DNA of 64,000 nt from Nitrospira japonica (GCF_900169565.1 NZ_LT828648.1:1428876-1492875); one strand, 5' to 3'. Positions 1 through 8,972 are shown, counted from the first letter of the stretch. Made by a program: numbers and translations. The notes: a model not told the origin generated them from the sequence alone.

Positions 1-765
1 GGCGTCGACGGCACCACACTTCCGTGGCGACGCGTTCCGGCTCATAGCATTCTCTTGAAGGAACTCAATAGCGGGCGTGTCCTGTATGAACACGAATCAG
101 CCAAGCGGCTCTCACCGGCAAGCCTGACGAAAATCATGTCGGCGCTGGTAATCCTCGAACGAGGTCACTTGGATGATCTGGTGACCGTCAGCCCGACGGC
201 CGCGCGTGCCCATAAGATTCATCTCCGACTCAAGCCAGGTCAGGTCTTTACGCTCGAAGACCTTCTCAAGGGCATGCTCATCATGTCGGCGAACGATGCC
301 TGCCTGGCGGCAGTGGAACATGTCGGCGGAGACGAGTCGCAGTTCGTGTCGCTCATGAACGCCAAGGCGGCCGCCCTAGGGCTGTCGGACACCCATTTCA
401 ACAATGGCTGCGGCTTCGACCACCCCAACCACTATTCAACCGCCGAAGATCTGGCACGATTGAGCGTAATCGCGCTCGAACAGCCGACGTTCCGTCGGCT
501 GGTTCGTGAGGAACGGGCGATCATCATGCCGATCAACGGCACACACGCCCACGTGCTGCACACGACCAACAGGCTGCTGGGGCGCATTCCTGGCGTTGAG
601 GGAGTGAAGACCGGGTTTACCTCCAAGGCCGGACGTTGTCTGATTGCAAAAGTTTCGCAGAACGGCAGTGACTTGCTGCTCGTCATTCTCAATTCCAATC
701 GCCGCTGGAACACGGCGATGAGCCTGATCAACTACGGCCTTCGCACGTCCGACCCCATTCACTAA
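1..765 (+). CDS. D-alanyl-D-alanine carboxypeptidase (peptidase S11, DacA/PBP5-like), 5' end outside window
   Basis: This periplasmic peptidoglycan enzyme removes the terminal D-Ala from pentapeptide stems. The frame is open from base 1, so the signal peptide and the start of the protein lie upstream; the TTG at 55 is internal. All three penicillin-binding motifs are present: SLTK (Ser nucleophile and Lys) soon after the 5' edge, SAN in the stretch SANDACLA, and KTG in VEGVKTGFTSKAG. The typical S11 lead-in (AHSILLKELNSGRVLYE) precedes SxxK. The protein ends soon after the catalytic domain (last residues SDPIH), with no room for the C-terminal beta domain and amphipathic anchor seen in PBP5. 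It may therefore be a soluble short form. Confidence 0.93.
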   Translation, partial: GVDGTTLPWRRVPAHSILLKELNSGRVLYEHESAKRLSPASLTKIMSALVILERGHLDDLVTVSPTAARAHKIHLRLKPGQVFTLEDLLKGMLIMSANDACLAAVEHVGGDESQFVSLMNAKAAALGLSDTHFNNGCGFDHPNHYSTAEDLARLSVIALEQPTFRRLVREERAIIMPINGTHAHVLHTTNRLLGRIPGVEGVKTGFTSKAGRCLIAKVSQNGSDLLLVILNSNRRWNTAMSLINYGLRTSDPIH

Positions 766-864
766 TCGAGTCATACCGCCACGCGGCCGCAATTCCTCGG
801 GAGGCGGTGGCGCGTTGGTGTCATTCGAGTCGGACAGAAACGAAGTCAGGCGAGAGGGACCGGA

Positions 865-1398
865 TCAGCGGAGCGGGGAAAACTCGATGTTCACGTCTTT
901 CCCAAGGTAGTTGATCACAAAGCCTTGCTTGTCATAGGCGAGGACGGCTCCCATGACATTCTCGTCTCCGTAGTCCTCCTGCCCCAGCAACTTGCGAACA
1001 TCTTCCGGGCTCTCGCTGTTGAGGACGTTCCGGAAGACGCCGCGTGTCTTGTACGCGAATCTATTGTTCACGAAAATAAGGTCGACTTTCCCGTCCTGAA
1101 CCCGCACGCCGGCCATCGGGCCTGTGGGTTTTCGCTGGTCCAGAAGAAAAATAAACAAGGCCTCCTGTTCAACCTTCACCCCCGGGATCTTCTCGTTGAC
1201 CAGTACATCGAGAGCCTTTGCTTCGCTGTCGCCAAGCTTCACCCCGAATAGCGACACCTCGGAACTTTTGATGCTCTTGGCATCCATCACGTCGTTCTTG
1301 CTCAATTCATAGGGTTCCGCGGATCCTGCTGAAACGGAGAGGCACATGGCGGCTAAGGACATACAGGTCAGCATCGCAGCTCGCACGATTGCGCTCAT
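865..1398 (-). CDS. Exported hypothetical protein, 177 aa
   Basis: I do not recognise a family. An N-terminal signal peptide is clear: a short basic start, a hydrophobic run MLTCMSLAAMCLSVSA, and probable cleavage near GSAEP. The mature part of about 150 residues alternates strand-like stretches (GVRVQDGKVDLIFVNNRFAYKT) with charged turns and has no Cys pair or catalytic signature. The start is fixed by a strong ribosome-binding site (AAGGAGG, about 5 bases before the ATG). It is a monocistronic minus-strand gene, convergent with the carboxypeptidase gene. A periplasmic location is inferred from the signal peptide only. Confidence 0.7.
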   Translation of the reverse strand: MSAIVRAAMLTCMSLAAMCLSVSAGSAEPYELSKNDVMDAKSIKSSEVSLFGVKLGDSEAKALDVLVNEKIPGVKVEQEALFIFLLDQRKPTGPMAGVRVQDGKVDLIFVNNRFAYKTRGVFRNVLNSESPEDVRKLLGQEDYGDENVMGAVLAYDKQGFVINYLGKDVNIEFSPLR

Positions 1399-1534
1399 TC
1401 ATTCCTCCTTGAGACACATACCCGTATGACTGTGGGAAGCCACTGCTTCAGTGCGGGGGCACATGGGCAGGCTCATTTTAACGAAGGCAAGAGGTAACTT
1501 GCAAGGAAAGGCTTGGATTCCTGAATGGTTAGGC

Positions 1535-1714
1535 CTAGAAGGAGGGGTGCTTCTTGGCCGCAATCTTGTGGGCTGGACGGCGGATACCGGCTGAAAGGCG
1601 TCCCGGTATCTCGTCCATGACCGTACGGCAGAGCAGGCCAAATTCCCGCGCCGCGAGGTTTTGATAGTGGCCGGTCTTGTAGGCCAAACCAACAGGATGG
1701 TGCGGAATCGGATC
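1535..1714 (-). pseudogene. C-terminal fragment of an unidentified protein, truncated at a rearrangement junction
   Basis: On the minus strand the last 60 or so codons before the stop at 1535 look like real coding sequence. They have high GC at third positions and a sensible residue mix, for example LAYKTGHYQNLAAREFGLL, then a basic end AAKKHPSF. Upstream of about 1714 the same frame runs antisense into the truncated-hemoglobin fragment and has no credible start or ribosome-binding site. I read this as the 3' remnant of a gene whose 5' part was lost. I do not recognise the family. Confidence 0.4.
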
Positions 1715-1947
1715 GTAAGCAGCATCTGGTGGACCAAGTATGTAGTGGAGCCGGAGGACTTTGCATCTACAAGGGGCGGGACATGAAAACGACACATGCA
1801 GGAATGAAGATCTCGGAAGCAGAATTCGGAGCGTTAATAGGGGATCTTGTGAAAGCGCTCACTTCATTCAATGCGCCGTCCCGTGAGCAACAGGAACTTC
1901 TCGCCGTTTTGGGCCCCATGAAAAAGGACATCGTCGAATATCCGTAG
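1711..1947 (+). pseudogene. Truncated hemoglobin (group I-like), C-terminal half only
   Basis: The readable product runs from about DRKQHLVDQVCSGAGG to KKDIVEYP. It matches the E-to-H helical half of group I/N-type truncated hemoglobins: the GG turn, YKGRDMKTTHAGM with the proximal heme-ligand His, then the helix EAEFGALIGDLVKALTSF. The distal half (about 60-70 residues, including helix B and the first Gly turn) is absent: the frame closes at a TGA at 1618, and the bases before about 1711 are not hemoglobin-like in any frame. The only possible start is a GTG at 1729 without a ribosome-binding site. A half globin cannot bind heme normally, so I call it a remnant. Confidence 0.6.
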
Positions 1948-1982
1948 GATCGGAGAGAGAGTCCTGCAAGAGAACGCCGGTG

Positions 1983-2267
1983 TCAGGTAGTGATTAACAG
2001 AAGGGTTCCGATCTCGCGCAAACGGCCAAAGTAGGAGCGGCACTCGTCGTTGATCTCGATTTCGAGGGTGTCCAGTTCTGCCAGGCAGTCGCTTACGATG
2101 GCTCGCCGCTGTTCATCGAGATCTTCTTCGCCGTCGAGCACATAGACGACGCATCCGCTGATGACCGTGTCCAGTGTCATCAGCGGACCTTCTTGGCCCG
2201 TTTCGACATGGGGCCACTCATCGTTCTTATGCGCCTGCCACAGTTTGATCAGCATCTCTCGGTTCAT
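1983..2267 (-). CDS. Hypothetical acidic protein, 94 aa
   Basis: This is a small soluble protein with no signal peptide or membrane segment. It opens MNREMLIKLWQAHKNDEWPHV and has a central acidic helix (LDGEEDLDEQRRAIVSDCLAEL) followed by a second one (EIEINDECRSYFGRL). I do not recognise the family. The ribosome-binding site is weak (CAGGGGA). The gene lies 70 bases downstream of gdhA on the same strand and may be its distal cistron. Confidence 0.6.
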   Translation of the reverse strand: MNREMLIKLWQAHKNDEWPHVETGQEGPLMTLDTVISGCVVYVLDGEEDLDEQRRAIVSDCLAELDTLEIEINDECRSYFGRLREIGTLLLITT

Positions 2268-2337
2268 GGGGTCCCCTGTCTCATAGTCCCATTCCCCCCA
2301 AGGCCGCGGCTCACGATCTTGACGGGCTATGACGATC

Positions 2338-3594
2338 TCATGGATACAGGCCTCGATGCTGATGCGCTTGAGCGACCTTGTCGATCCCGCTCATGAGGGC
2401 CGCCATGCGCATCGAGGTCCGTCTGGTTTCCGCGAATTGCAGGGTTCGTTGGAAGGCGGCTGTCATCAAGTCGTGCAGCCGTTCCTGGATATCCGATGCT
2501 TTCCAAAAGAACCGCTGGGCATCCTGTACCCATTCGAAATAGGACACGATCACGCCTCCAGAATTGGCCAAGATATCGGGAATGACGAAGATGCCCTTGT
2601 CCTGGACGATTCGATCTGCTTCCAGCGTGGTCGGACCATTGGCTCCTTCAGCCAGAATCTTGCAACGCAGCATTGAGGCATTTCGACCGGTAATTTGCTC
2701 GGACAACGCGGCCGGTACAAGCACGGTGCAGTCAAGCTGCAGAAGTTCCTCATTGGAAAGTGCATCACCCAGCTTCGTTTCACCCAAAGGCGTACCGGCT
2801 TCCTTGTACCGAGAGAGCAATAGGGGGATATCCAGGCCTTTTGGATTGTAGATGCCTCCGCCGACGTCGCTGACGGCAATTACCCGTGCGCCGCATTCCT
2901 GCATGATACGGGCCGTATGTGCCCCGACATTCCCGAATCCTTGAATGGCTACCGTGGCCTTCTGAATATCCAAGTCGAGATGTCGGAGGGCTTCGAGCGT
3001 CACGTAGACGACCCCACGTCCGGTCGCCTCCTCTCGTCCGAGGCTTCCGCCGATTGAAAGGGGTTTTCCCGTCACGACTCCCGGCACCGCATACCCCACC
3101 TGCTGGCTATAGGTGTCCATGATCCAGGCCATTACCTGCGCGTCGGTCCCTACGTCGGGCGCGGGTACGTCCTTGTCGGGACCGATGATGGGAAGAATTT
3201 CGGCGGCATAGCGACGCGTCAGGCGCTGCAGTTCGCCCGATGTCAATTGCTTGGGATTGACGGTGACTCCTCCCTTGGCTCCACCGTACGGCAAGTCGGC
3301 CAGCGCGCATTTCCACGTCATCCACATGGCGAGTGCCGCGACTTCGCCGAGGCTGACATCAGAATGGTACCGGATTCCTCCTTTTGACGGTCCCCTTGAG
3401 GTGTCATGCTGCACGCGGTAGCCCGTAAAGACTTGGACCCTGCCGTCGTCCATGCGAACAGGAATGCTGACGACTAGCGATCGCTGAGGATACTTGAGGC
3501 GCTCCCTCAAATTGGGATCCAAGCCCATGGCCTCCGCTGCCTGGTCGAATTGCGCGACGGCGAGACGGAAGGTCGGGGTATCAAGTTCATGCAT
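2338..3594 (-). CDS. gdhA: Glu/Leu/Phe/Val dehydrogenase (glutamate dehydrogenase)
   Basis: This cytoplasmic enzyme catalyses reversible reductive amination of 2-oxoglutarate to glutamate with NAD(P)H. At 418 aa it has the usual length for the hexameric GdhA/RocG type. The N-terminal catalytic domain carries GPSKGGIRYH and the catalytic Lys107 in PYGGAKGGV. The Rossmann domain carries GFGNVG. The C-terminal part keeps LAEGANGPTT and ANSGGVIVSYFEWVQ. The start codon overlaps the end of lipB by 8 bases, so it is translated as the third gene of the protease-lipB-gdhA unit. Coenzyme preference cannot be read with confidence. Confidence 0.95.
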   Translation of the reverse strand: MHELDTPTFRLAVAQFDQAAEAMGLDPNLRERLKYPQRSLVVSIPVRMDDGRVQVFTGYRVQHDTSRGPSKGGIRYHSDVSLGEVAALAMWMTWKCALADLPYGGAKGGVTVNPKQLTSGELQRLTRRYAAEILPIIGPDKDVPAPDVGTDAQVMAWIMDTYSQQVGYAVPGVVTGKPLSIGGSLGREEATGRGVVYVTLEALRHLDLDIQKATVAIQGFGNVGAHTARIMQECGARVIAVSDVGGGIYNPKGLDIPLLLSRYKEAGTPLGETKLGDALSNEELLQLDCTVLVPAALSEQITGRNASMLRCKILAEGANGPTTLEADRIVQDKGIFVIPDILANSGGVIVSYFEWVQDAQRFFWKASDIQERLHDLMTAAFQRTLQFAETRRTSMRMAALMSGIDKVAQAHQHRGLYP

Positions 3595-4330
3595 GATGAG
3601 CGTGCTCCTCAGCGAATTCCGTGCCTCCGGACAAAGCCTCGAGGTCCCAGGTCAGCTTGAACGTAAGGGCGAACTGTTCTGCCACCTGCCGCGCGACCTG
3701 ATGGATCGGAACCGATGAACGGCAGAGGGCGGCCATAGAAGTCGGTCGATAGGAGTTCAGCCCACAGGGAATAATGCGTGAAAAGGGCGTCATGTCCAAA
3801 TCCACGTTCAGGGCAAATCCGTGCAACGTCACGCCGTGCTCCACCCGTACTCCGATGGAGGCGACTTTTGCGGTTCGTCCCTCGACGTTGACGAAAAGTC
3901 CGGGCGTCTTGCTGATACGATGGGCCTCGATCCCCCAATGGGCCAGGGTACGGCACAGGGTTTCTTCCAACAACCAGACGTATTGTTTAGGACCTGACGC
4001 GCTATGCGACAGTCGGATGACGGGGTAACCGACCAGCTGCCCGGGGCCGTGATAAGTCACGGACCCGCCGCGATTCGTGACTGCAACTTGAGCACCCGTT
4101 GCCCGAAGTGCGGACTCCCCTTGCGGAAGATGGGCAGGAAGGGTACGCCGTCCCAGCGTATAGACCGCATGATGCTGTAACAATAGCAACGTATCTGATC
4201 TTCGGTCGGCAACGCGTTCGGCATGGAGTTGCTGTTGGAGGAGCCACGCGTCGGCGTAATCACGAGGCTCGGCCACGATGAGCAGGCGGCCCGGTCTGGT
4301 CGCTTCTCGACGCGTCGACGGTTCGTTCAC
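3587..4330 (-). CDS. lipB: Octanoyltransferase LipB
   Basis: LipB transfers octanoyl from octanoyl-ACP to the lipoyl domains of 2-oxoacid dehydrogenases and the glycine cleavage H protein, the first step of endogenous lipoate synthesis. At 247 aa it is slightly longer than E. coli LipB. The family signature RGGSVTYHGPGQLVGYP spans residues 87-103. The catalytic pair is visible as Lys155 (TAKVASIGVR) and Cys189 (IIPCGLNSY). The start overlaps the upstream protease gene by 4 bases and the stop overlaps gdhA by 8, which implies translational coupling. No lipA is present in the window. Confidence 0.95.
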   Translation of the reverse strand: MNEPSTRREATRPGRLLIVAEPRDYADAWLLQQQLHAERVADRRSDTLLLLQHHAVYTLGRRTLPAHLPQGESALRATGAQVAVTNRGGSVTYHGPGQLVGYPVIRLSHSASGPKQYVWLLEETLCRTLAHWGIEAHRISKTPGLFVNVEGRTAKVASIGVRVEHGVTLHGFALNVDLDMTPFSRIIPCGLNSYRPTSMAALCRSSVPIHQVARQVAEQFALTFKLTWDLEALSGGTEFAEEHAHHA

Positions 4331-5382
4331 GGTGTGGTCCTAATCGGCGCCGGAGGCTTGGGAAGTTCCAGCGTGGCAGGGCCGCTCTTTCCATGCAATG
4401 TCAACTGGACGGTCGGCTGATCGCCCGAGCGTAGCAATGCGTGCCAGAAGTCTCCGGTGTTGAAGATCTGACGTTGATCGACGGCCGTGATGATATCGTG
4501 GTCTTGAAGCCCTCCGATCGCGGCCGGCTTGGTGCCGTCTACTTCAAGCGCCAGTACGCCACGGTCTCCGTCCAAGCCGAACGTCGCCATGATACTGGGG
4601 GTTACCGTCACAGGCACGAATCCCAGGTCGGGTCGGTAGATCGAGCCCCGCACGATCATAGACTGGATATGTGGGTAAATCGCATCCATTGAAATGGCAT
4701 AGCTGATGGCCTGCGCCGACGGTGCGATCGCCACGTTGATTCCGATCACTCGACCTGACAGATCGACCAACGGACCCCCGCTGTTCCCGGGATTGATCGC
4801 TGCGTCGGTTTGGATCAGATCGTACAACGTCTCGCCATCCGGCGTCAGCACGGACCGATCGAGCGCGCTGACGACCCCGACCGTCACGGTCGAGCCGCCC
4901 TTGAGGGGATTGCCGATCGCCACGACTGACTCACCGATTTCCAATGTGGGCGAAGGGCTCAAGGCGGCGGGAACCAGATCCTGCGCGTTGATTTTCACGA
5001 GCGCAAGGTCGAGCAGGAAATCGCGTGCCACCACCCTCCCCGGCGTCATCCGACCCGTTGAGAGCCCGACGACGATGCTCTTTGAGCCGGTCACGAGATG
5101 GTTGTTGGTCAGAATGTAACCGCCCTCGTCGATAATGACACCGGAGCCGGATCCGGATTGTGATTGAGTCGGGGAGGCAGCTGGAGCGCCGCGCGTCAAA
5201 ATCGTGACGACCGACGGTCTGACCTTGGCCACGACAGCTGGTACCGAAAGAGTCTTGTCAGAAGCTGAGACGGGAGCCGATCCCGGATCACCCCAAGAGG
5301 GCGAATTAGACATGACGCCGAACACGCAGAGGAGAAAGCATAGGCGGCAAGATTTGTGGAAGAGGGTCATGACGCGCATCAT
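4327..5382 (-). CDS. Trypsin-like serine protease with one PDZ domain (HtrA/DegP-like, S1C)
   Basis: This is a periplasmic quality-control protease, 351 aa. A signal peptide (LCFLLCVFGVMSNSPSWG) leads to a trypsin-like domain with the full triad: His95 in TNNHLV, Asp125 in DLLDLALVK and Ser201 in GNSGGPL. A single PDZ-like domain follows (LGFVPVTV to HGKSGPATLEL). This is DegS-like in architecture, but with a cleavable-looking signal rather than an obvious anchor. Two ATGs lie in tandem at the start; a CGGAG box precedes them. It is the first gene of the unit with lipB and gdhA, and it starts just beyond the terminator of the sigma-factor gene. Confidence 0.92.
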   Translation of the reverse strand: MMRVMTLFHKSCRLCFLLCVFGVMSNSPSWGDPGSAPVSASDKTLSVPAVVAKVRPSVVTILTRGAPAASPTQSQSGSGSGVIIDEGGYILTNNHLVTGSKSIVVGLSTGRMTPGRVVARDFLLDLALVKINAQDLVPAALSPSPTLEIGESVVAIGNPLKGGSTVTVGVVSALDRSVLTPDGETLYDLIQTDAAINPGNSGGPLVDLSGRVIGINVAIAPSAQAISYAISMDAIYPHIQSMIVRGSIYRPDLGFVPVTVTPSIMATFGLDGDRGVLALEVDGTKPAAIGGLQDHDIITAVDQRQIFNTGDFWHALLRSGDQPTVQLTLHGKSGPATLELPKPPAPIRTTP

Positions 5383-5432
5383 CTCCGGCGCTCATTCTGG
5401 CATAACCGCTCCCTCGAGTGAAGGCACGGACG

Positions 5433-5462
5433 AAAAAGGGGACGGGAAAGCTTCCCGTCCCC
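5433..5462 (-). terminator. Rho-independent terminator after the sigma-factor gene
   Basis: A perfect 11-bp GC-rich stem (5438-5448 with 5452-5462) has a 3-base loop. On the minus strand it is followed by five T residues (5437-5433). It lies 37 bases after the stop codon of the sigma-70 gene and isolates it from the protease unit. Confidence 0.88.
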
Positions 5463-5498
5463 CCCAGGACCGTGATTACCCGATTGATGTATGGCGTA

Positions 5499-6755
5499 CT
5501 ACTGAATCGATGCAAACATCTCCTTGATGGCCGGAGTTTTCAACTTCTTAAGCGCCTTGGCTTCGATCTGTCGGATTCGCTCTCTGGTGACCGAAAGATT
5601 CTGACCCACCTGCTCAAGGGTCGATGGTTGATCATACCCGATGCCGAAACGCAGCCGGATGACGGTCTGCTCTCTCGGTGTCAGGGTGTTTAGAATCCGG
5701 TCCAGTTGATTCGCCATTTCCGTCCGATGGACGTGCGCATCTGGCGGTACTGCGTGTACATCCGGTAGCAGCTCGCCCAATTCGGTCGTCCCGTCCCCCA
5801 CAGGATGTTCGAGCGCGATCGGTTCCTGAAACGCCTGAACGGTTTCATGAAGCCGCTCCGGCCTCATTCGGAGCACTTGCGCGATCTCTTCCAGTTTGGC
5901 CGGGCGACCCAGCTGCTGGCCGAGACGTCTGGTCACCCGCATGATGCGGTGCGATGCTTCAGTCTGGTGCACGGGAATCCGGATCGTCCGAGACTGATCG
6001 GCCAGCGCACGCGTAATGCCTTGCCGGATCCACCACGTTGCGTAGGTACTGAACTTGAAGCCTTTTCGATATTGGTAACGCTCGGCGGCCTTCATCAGGC
6101 CGATGTTGCCTTCCTGCACAAGGTCAAGCAACGTCAGCCCTCTACGTGTGTAATGTTTCGCCACATCCACGACCAGACGAAGATTGCATCGCACCAATTC
6201 GTCTTTGGCCGTTTCCAACACACTTCTGGCTTCACGGATGATTCCGAGCGACTGCTTGAGTTGCCGTACGACTCCGGCCGGAAATTTGGCTTGTCCGGAG
6301 GAATTTCTGATTAATGCCGCCAAGCACAATTCGGCTTTGTCTAACGCCGTGGCCGACAGACCGCTCAAACGACGCACCAGTTGCAACGTCTGGCAGGCCT
6401 CTATTACCGCATCCGAACGTCTTGCATGCGACAGGACCTTAATGATTGAACGGAGGGTGGTTCGAATAGATGCGGTTCCTTGATCGATGCGTTTAGCTAA
6501 CGCGGTTTCCTCTTCCCTCGTCAACAACGCCCGCTCGCCGAACGATTGAAAGTACAGCGACTCCAGCATAAAAGGTCCATCGGTCGCCGCCTGGCGCCTG
6601 GACGGTTGCGCGGCATCACGAGATGTCCGTTCACCGGCCGAGTCGCGGCCGATCATATCGAGGAGATCACTGGCTTCCGGATTATCTGCGTCGGTATCCT
6701 TCTCGACCGGTGTGTTCTTTTCGGCTTCTTCGACGGGGAACAATTTGTCCTTCAT
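5499..6755 (-). CDS. RNA polymerase sigma factor, sigma-70 family (RpoD/RpoS-like, group 1/2)
   Basis: A promoter-recognition subunit of 418 aa. After a variable acidic N-terminus it has region 1.2 (LTREEETALAKRID), then a spacer of about 90 residues that may be a small non-conserved region. Region 2 follows (NLRLVVDVAKHYTRRGLTLLDL, then FKFSTYATWWIRQGITRAL for -10 recognition), then region 3, and region 4.2 (TLEQVGQNLSVTRERIRQIEAKAL) for -35 recognition. I placed the start at the ATG at 6755 because GGGAGG sits 6 bases upstream; the frame is open further, to 6848, without support. At this length it could be the housekeeping factor or an alternative group 2 factor; the sequence alone does not decide. 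Confidence 0.9.
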   Translation of the reverse strand: MKDKLFPVEEAEKNTPVEKDTDADNPEASDLLDMIGRDSAGERTSRDAAQPSRRQAATDGPFMLESLYFQSFGERALLTREEETALAKRIDQGTASIRTTLRSIIKVLSHARRSDAVIEACQTLQLVRRLSGLSATALDKAELCLAALIRNSSGQAKFPAGVVRQLKQSLGIIREARSVLETAKDELVRCNLRLVVDVAKHYTRRGLTLLDLVQEGNIGLMKAAERYQYRKGFKFSTYATWWIRQGITRALADQSRTIRIPVHQTEASHRIMRVTRRLGQQLGRPAKLEEIAQVLRMRPERLHETVQAFQEPIALEHPVGDGTTELGELLPDVHAVPPDAHVHRTEMANQLDRILNTLTPREQTVIRLRFGIGYDQPSTLEQVGQNLSVTRERIRQIEAKALKKLKTPAIKEMFASIQ

Positions 6756-7140
6756 ATTGCCCTCCCTGCTCCTGACCTCCGCGTACCCTGATTCAGCACC
6801 GCGATCAATCTGACTAAGTAAGAGCCTCGTCTCTGCAAAACGATTCACACCGCACCACTTGTCTCAGGAGATCTACGGAGCAAGTCCTATGCTGGATTGT
6901 TCATGAGAAATTCATCGCGCGATCATGCTGAAAAGGCGAGTTTATTAGAGTCGCTTAATGAAAAAAACCTGTGTCGCCTGAGGCGATCCTGTAGGAATTC
7001 ATCGGGTATCGAGGACACGTTGGTTGCGCATTCGCCACAGTGTACTGAAGCAGCGGAGCGACCGACGCGAGAACAAGCCGGTGCTGGCCGGCTAGGGATA
7101 GATGATGGATAAACGGTGGTGGCGCAGCTTTTCCTCATGC
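6756..7140. other. Divergent intergenic region between the sigma gene and trmI
   Basis: About 385 bases without a convincing gene. There is an AT-rich patch near 6940-6970 and a 5-bp hairpin (TCGCC/GGCGA, about 6974-6988). The region must hold the promoter of the sigma-factor gene on the minus strand, but I could not pick a clear -35/-10 pair for it. Confidence 0.5.
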
Positions 7141-7149
7141 TGCTAGAAT
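7141..7149 (+). promoter_or_regulatory. Extended -10 promoter of trmI (near-leaderless)
   Basis: TGCTAGAAT matches the TGn extended -10. It ends 9 bases before the trmI ATG, so transcription should start at or 1-3 bases before the start codon. There is no ribosome-binding site: the bases before ATG are a run of C. No -35 box is evident, as is usual for extended -10 promoters. Confidence 0.6.
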
Positions 7150-7158
7150 GGCCCCCCT

Positions 7159-8025
7159 ATGATCACCCTATGTCACGGAGAACGGATTCATCTCGTGGAT
7201 AAAAAGGGGCGGCACTACGCTCTGACGCTGAAGGCCGGGGAGACGTATCAGTTCAGCGGGCAGACCATTCCCCACGACGAACTCATCGGCAAGGCGGACG
7301 GGACATTGGTTACCCTCTCAGGCGGCAAGGCGATGTTGGCCCTGCGTCCCACCTTCGGCGAATACGTATTGAAGATGCCCCGCGGCGCACAGGTTCTCTA
7401 CCCGAAAGATCTCGCGCTCATTACCATGTGGGCGGACATTTACCCGGGGGCCAGAGTGTTCGAGGCGGGAACCGGCTCGGGCGCCCTGACCATGGCACTC
7501 TTGCGCGCCGTGGGACATCGTGGGCTCGTCGTGACCTACGAGGCACGGGAAGATTTTTCCCGGACCGCCTTGATGAATATTGAACGATACATGGGCGTCG
7601 CGCCGAATCTCGTTCCGCTCCGTCGAAATGCCTATGAAGGCATCGATCTGCCGGAAGACCGGTTGCCGTTCGATCGCGTCGTGCTCGACTTGCCGGAGCC
7701 CTGGCAAGTGGTGAGCCATGCGGCCTCCGTGCTCCGTTCCGGAGGAATTTTTCTCAGCTTCGTCCCGACCGTCCCGCAGGTTCAGCGAACCGTCGAGGCA
7801 TTGGAACGGGCCGCGGTATTCGGCATGCCGGAGACCTTCGAGACACTGTTGAGAACATGGTCTATTCAAGGCCGCAGTGTGCGACCCGATCATCGCATGG
7901 TCGCCCATTCCGGCTTTCTGACGGTGGCGAGAAAAGTCGACCCTGGCTTCTGTGGAGGCGCCGAGGTTCCGTGTCACGACGGGGTCGACCAAGACGAACG
8001 TGCTGATCACGAGGACGCTCCATGA
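7159..8025 (+). CDS. trmI: tRNA (adenine-58-N1)-methyltransferase TrmI
   Basis: TrmI methylates A58 in the T-loop of tRNAs using S-adenosylmethionine. The 288-aa protein has the N-terminal beta-rich TrmI domain (about residues 1-70), a linker with PRGAQVLYPKDLALI, then a Rossmann methyltransferase domain with motif I EAGTGSGALTMAL and motif IV LDLPEPW, both diagnostic of the TrmI/TRM61 family. The last 25 residues are acidic and polar and look like a loose tail. The next gene overlaps by 4 bases. The start codon appears to sit at the mRNA 5' end. Confidence 0.93.
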   Translation: MITLCHGERIHLVDKKGRHYALTLKAGETYQFSGQTIPHDELIGKADGTLVTLSGGKAMLALRPTFGEYVLKMPRGAQVLYPKDLALITMWADIYPGARVFEAGTGSGALTMALLRAVGHRGLVVTYEAREDFSRTALMNIERYMGVAPNLVPLRRNAYEGIDLPEDRLPFDRVVLDLPEPWQVVSHAASVLRSGGIFLSFVPTVPQVQRTVEALERAAVFGMPETFETLLRTWSIQGRSVRPDHRMVAHSGFLTVARKVDPGFCGGAEVPCHDGVDQDERADHEDAP

Positions 8026-8777
8026 GCCGAATGCTGGGCAAGGTGGCGATCATCACGGGGGGCAACGCGGGGATTGGCGAAGCCGTCGCCAAACGGGTGG
8101 CTGCGGAAGGCGGCCTCGTCGTGATCACCGGCCGGCGCCAGGCCGAATTGGATCGGGTCGTTCTCGACATTGAGTCGAAAGGCGGTCATGCCCTGGCCGT
8201 CGCCGGATCCGTCGCCGACGAGGCGCATGCTCGTGACACGGTCGCCACTGCGCTGAAGACCTTCGGTCGGATCGATGGGCTTGTCAACAATGCGGGTGTC
8301 GGCGATTTCGGAAAGCGCATTCATGAGACGGATGATGCGACGTGGGCGAACGTCATCGATGTAAATGTCACCGGCGTCCTGCGCATGACGAGGGCGGTCG
8401 TCCCGCACATGTTGAAGCAGGGGCGCGGATCGATCGTGAACATCTCTTCGATCGCCAGTGTCGTGGGGATTCCGGCCTTGCCGGCGTATGCCGCCTCCAA
8501 AGGCGCCGTTGATGCATTGACTCGGGCCATTGCCGTCGATTATGCGCAGGACGGCATTCGATGCAACGTCGTCAACCCGGGCCTGATCGACACGCCGATG
8601 GCGGCGCCGCTCATGGCCAATCCCGAACAGCTCGCCCCGATTCTGACGCATTATCTGCTCAAACGGCCTGGAAAACCCGAAGAAGTTGCATCGATGGTCC
8701 TCTATCTTCTCTCTGATGAAGCGGCGTGGGTTACGGGGGGAACCTACATGATCGATGGTGGGATGACTGCCTGGTAG
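8022..8777 (+). CDS. SDR-family NAD(P)-dependent oxidoreductase (FabG-like)
   Basis: A classical short-chain dehydrogenase of 251 aa with the cofactor motif TGGNAGIG, the NNAG motif and the catalytic Ser...Tyr-x3-Lys set (NISSIAS, YAASKGAVDALT). The C-terminal signature GGTYMIDGG is typical of FabG-like enzymes. The substrate is not readable, and genuine FabG for fatty-acid synthesis normally sits with acpP/fabF, which are absent here. The 4-base overlap with trmI implies co-expression. 195 bases separate it from aroE. Confidence 0.85.
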   Translation: MSRMLGKVAIITGGNAGIGEAVAKRVAAEGGLVVITGRRQAELDRVVLDIESKGGHALAVAGSVADEAHARDTVATALKTFGRIDGLVNNAGVGDFGKRIHETDDATWANVIDVNVTGVLRMTRAVVPHMLKQGRGSIVNISSIASVVGIPALPAYAASKGAVDALTRAIAVDYAQDGIRCNVVNPGLIDTPMAAPLMANPEQLAPILTHYLLKRPGKPEEVASMVLYLLSDEAAWVTGGTYMIDGGMTAW

Positions 8778-8972
8778 GGGGGATGATGCGAGCCCTATAC
8801 GCGGTGCTGCTGGGTCAACTTCGTTATGCGACATCGTGTATGGCCGTCGCAGGGGACGGGATGGGATTTCCGGGGACGGTGCTGACAGAGGATCACCCCA
8901 GGGAAAACTGGCCGTCCCTTGCTTTTCGAATCACCGGATAGCCATAGCCGCAGAAAGGCCCAAACGAAAATC

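Noticed and set aside
1399-1797. 132-codon minus-strand open frame next to the globin remnant
   Set aside because: Composition is not protein-like. The frame from 1535 gives a much more credible C-terminal fragment over the same bases.
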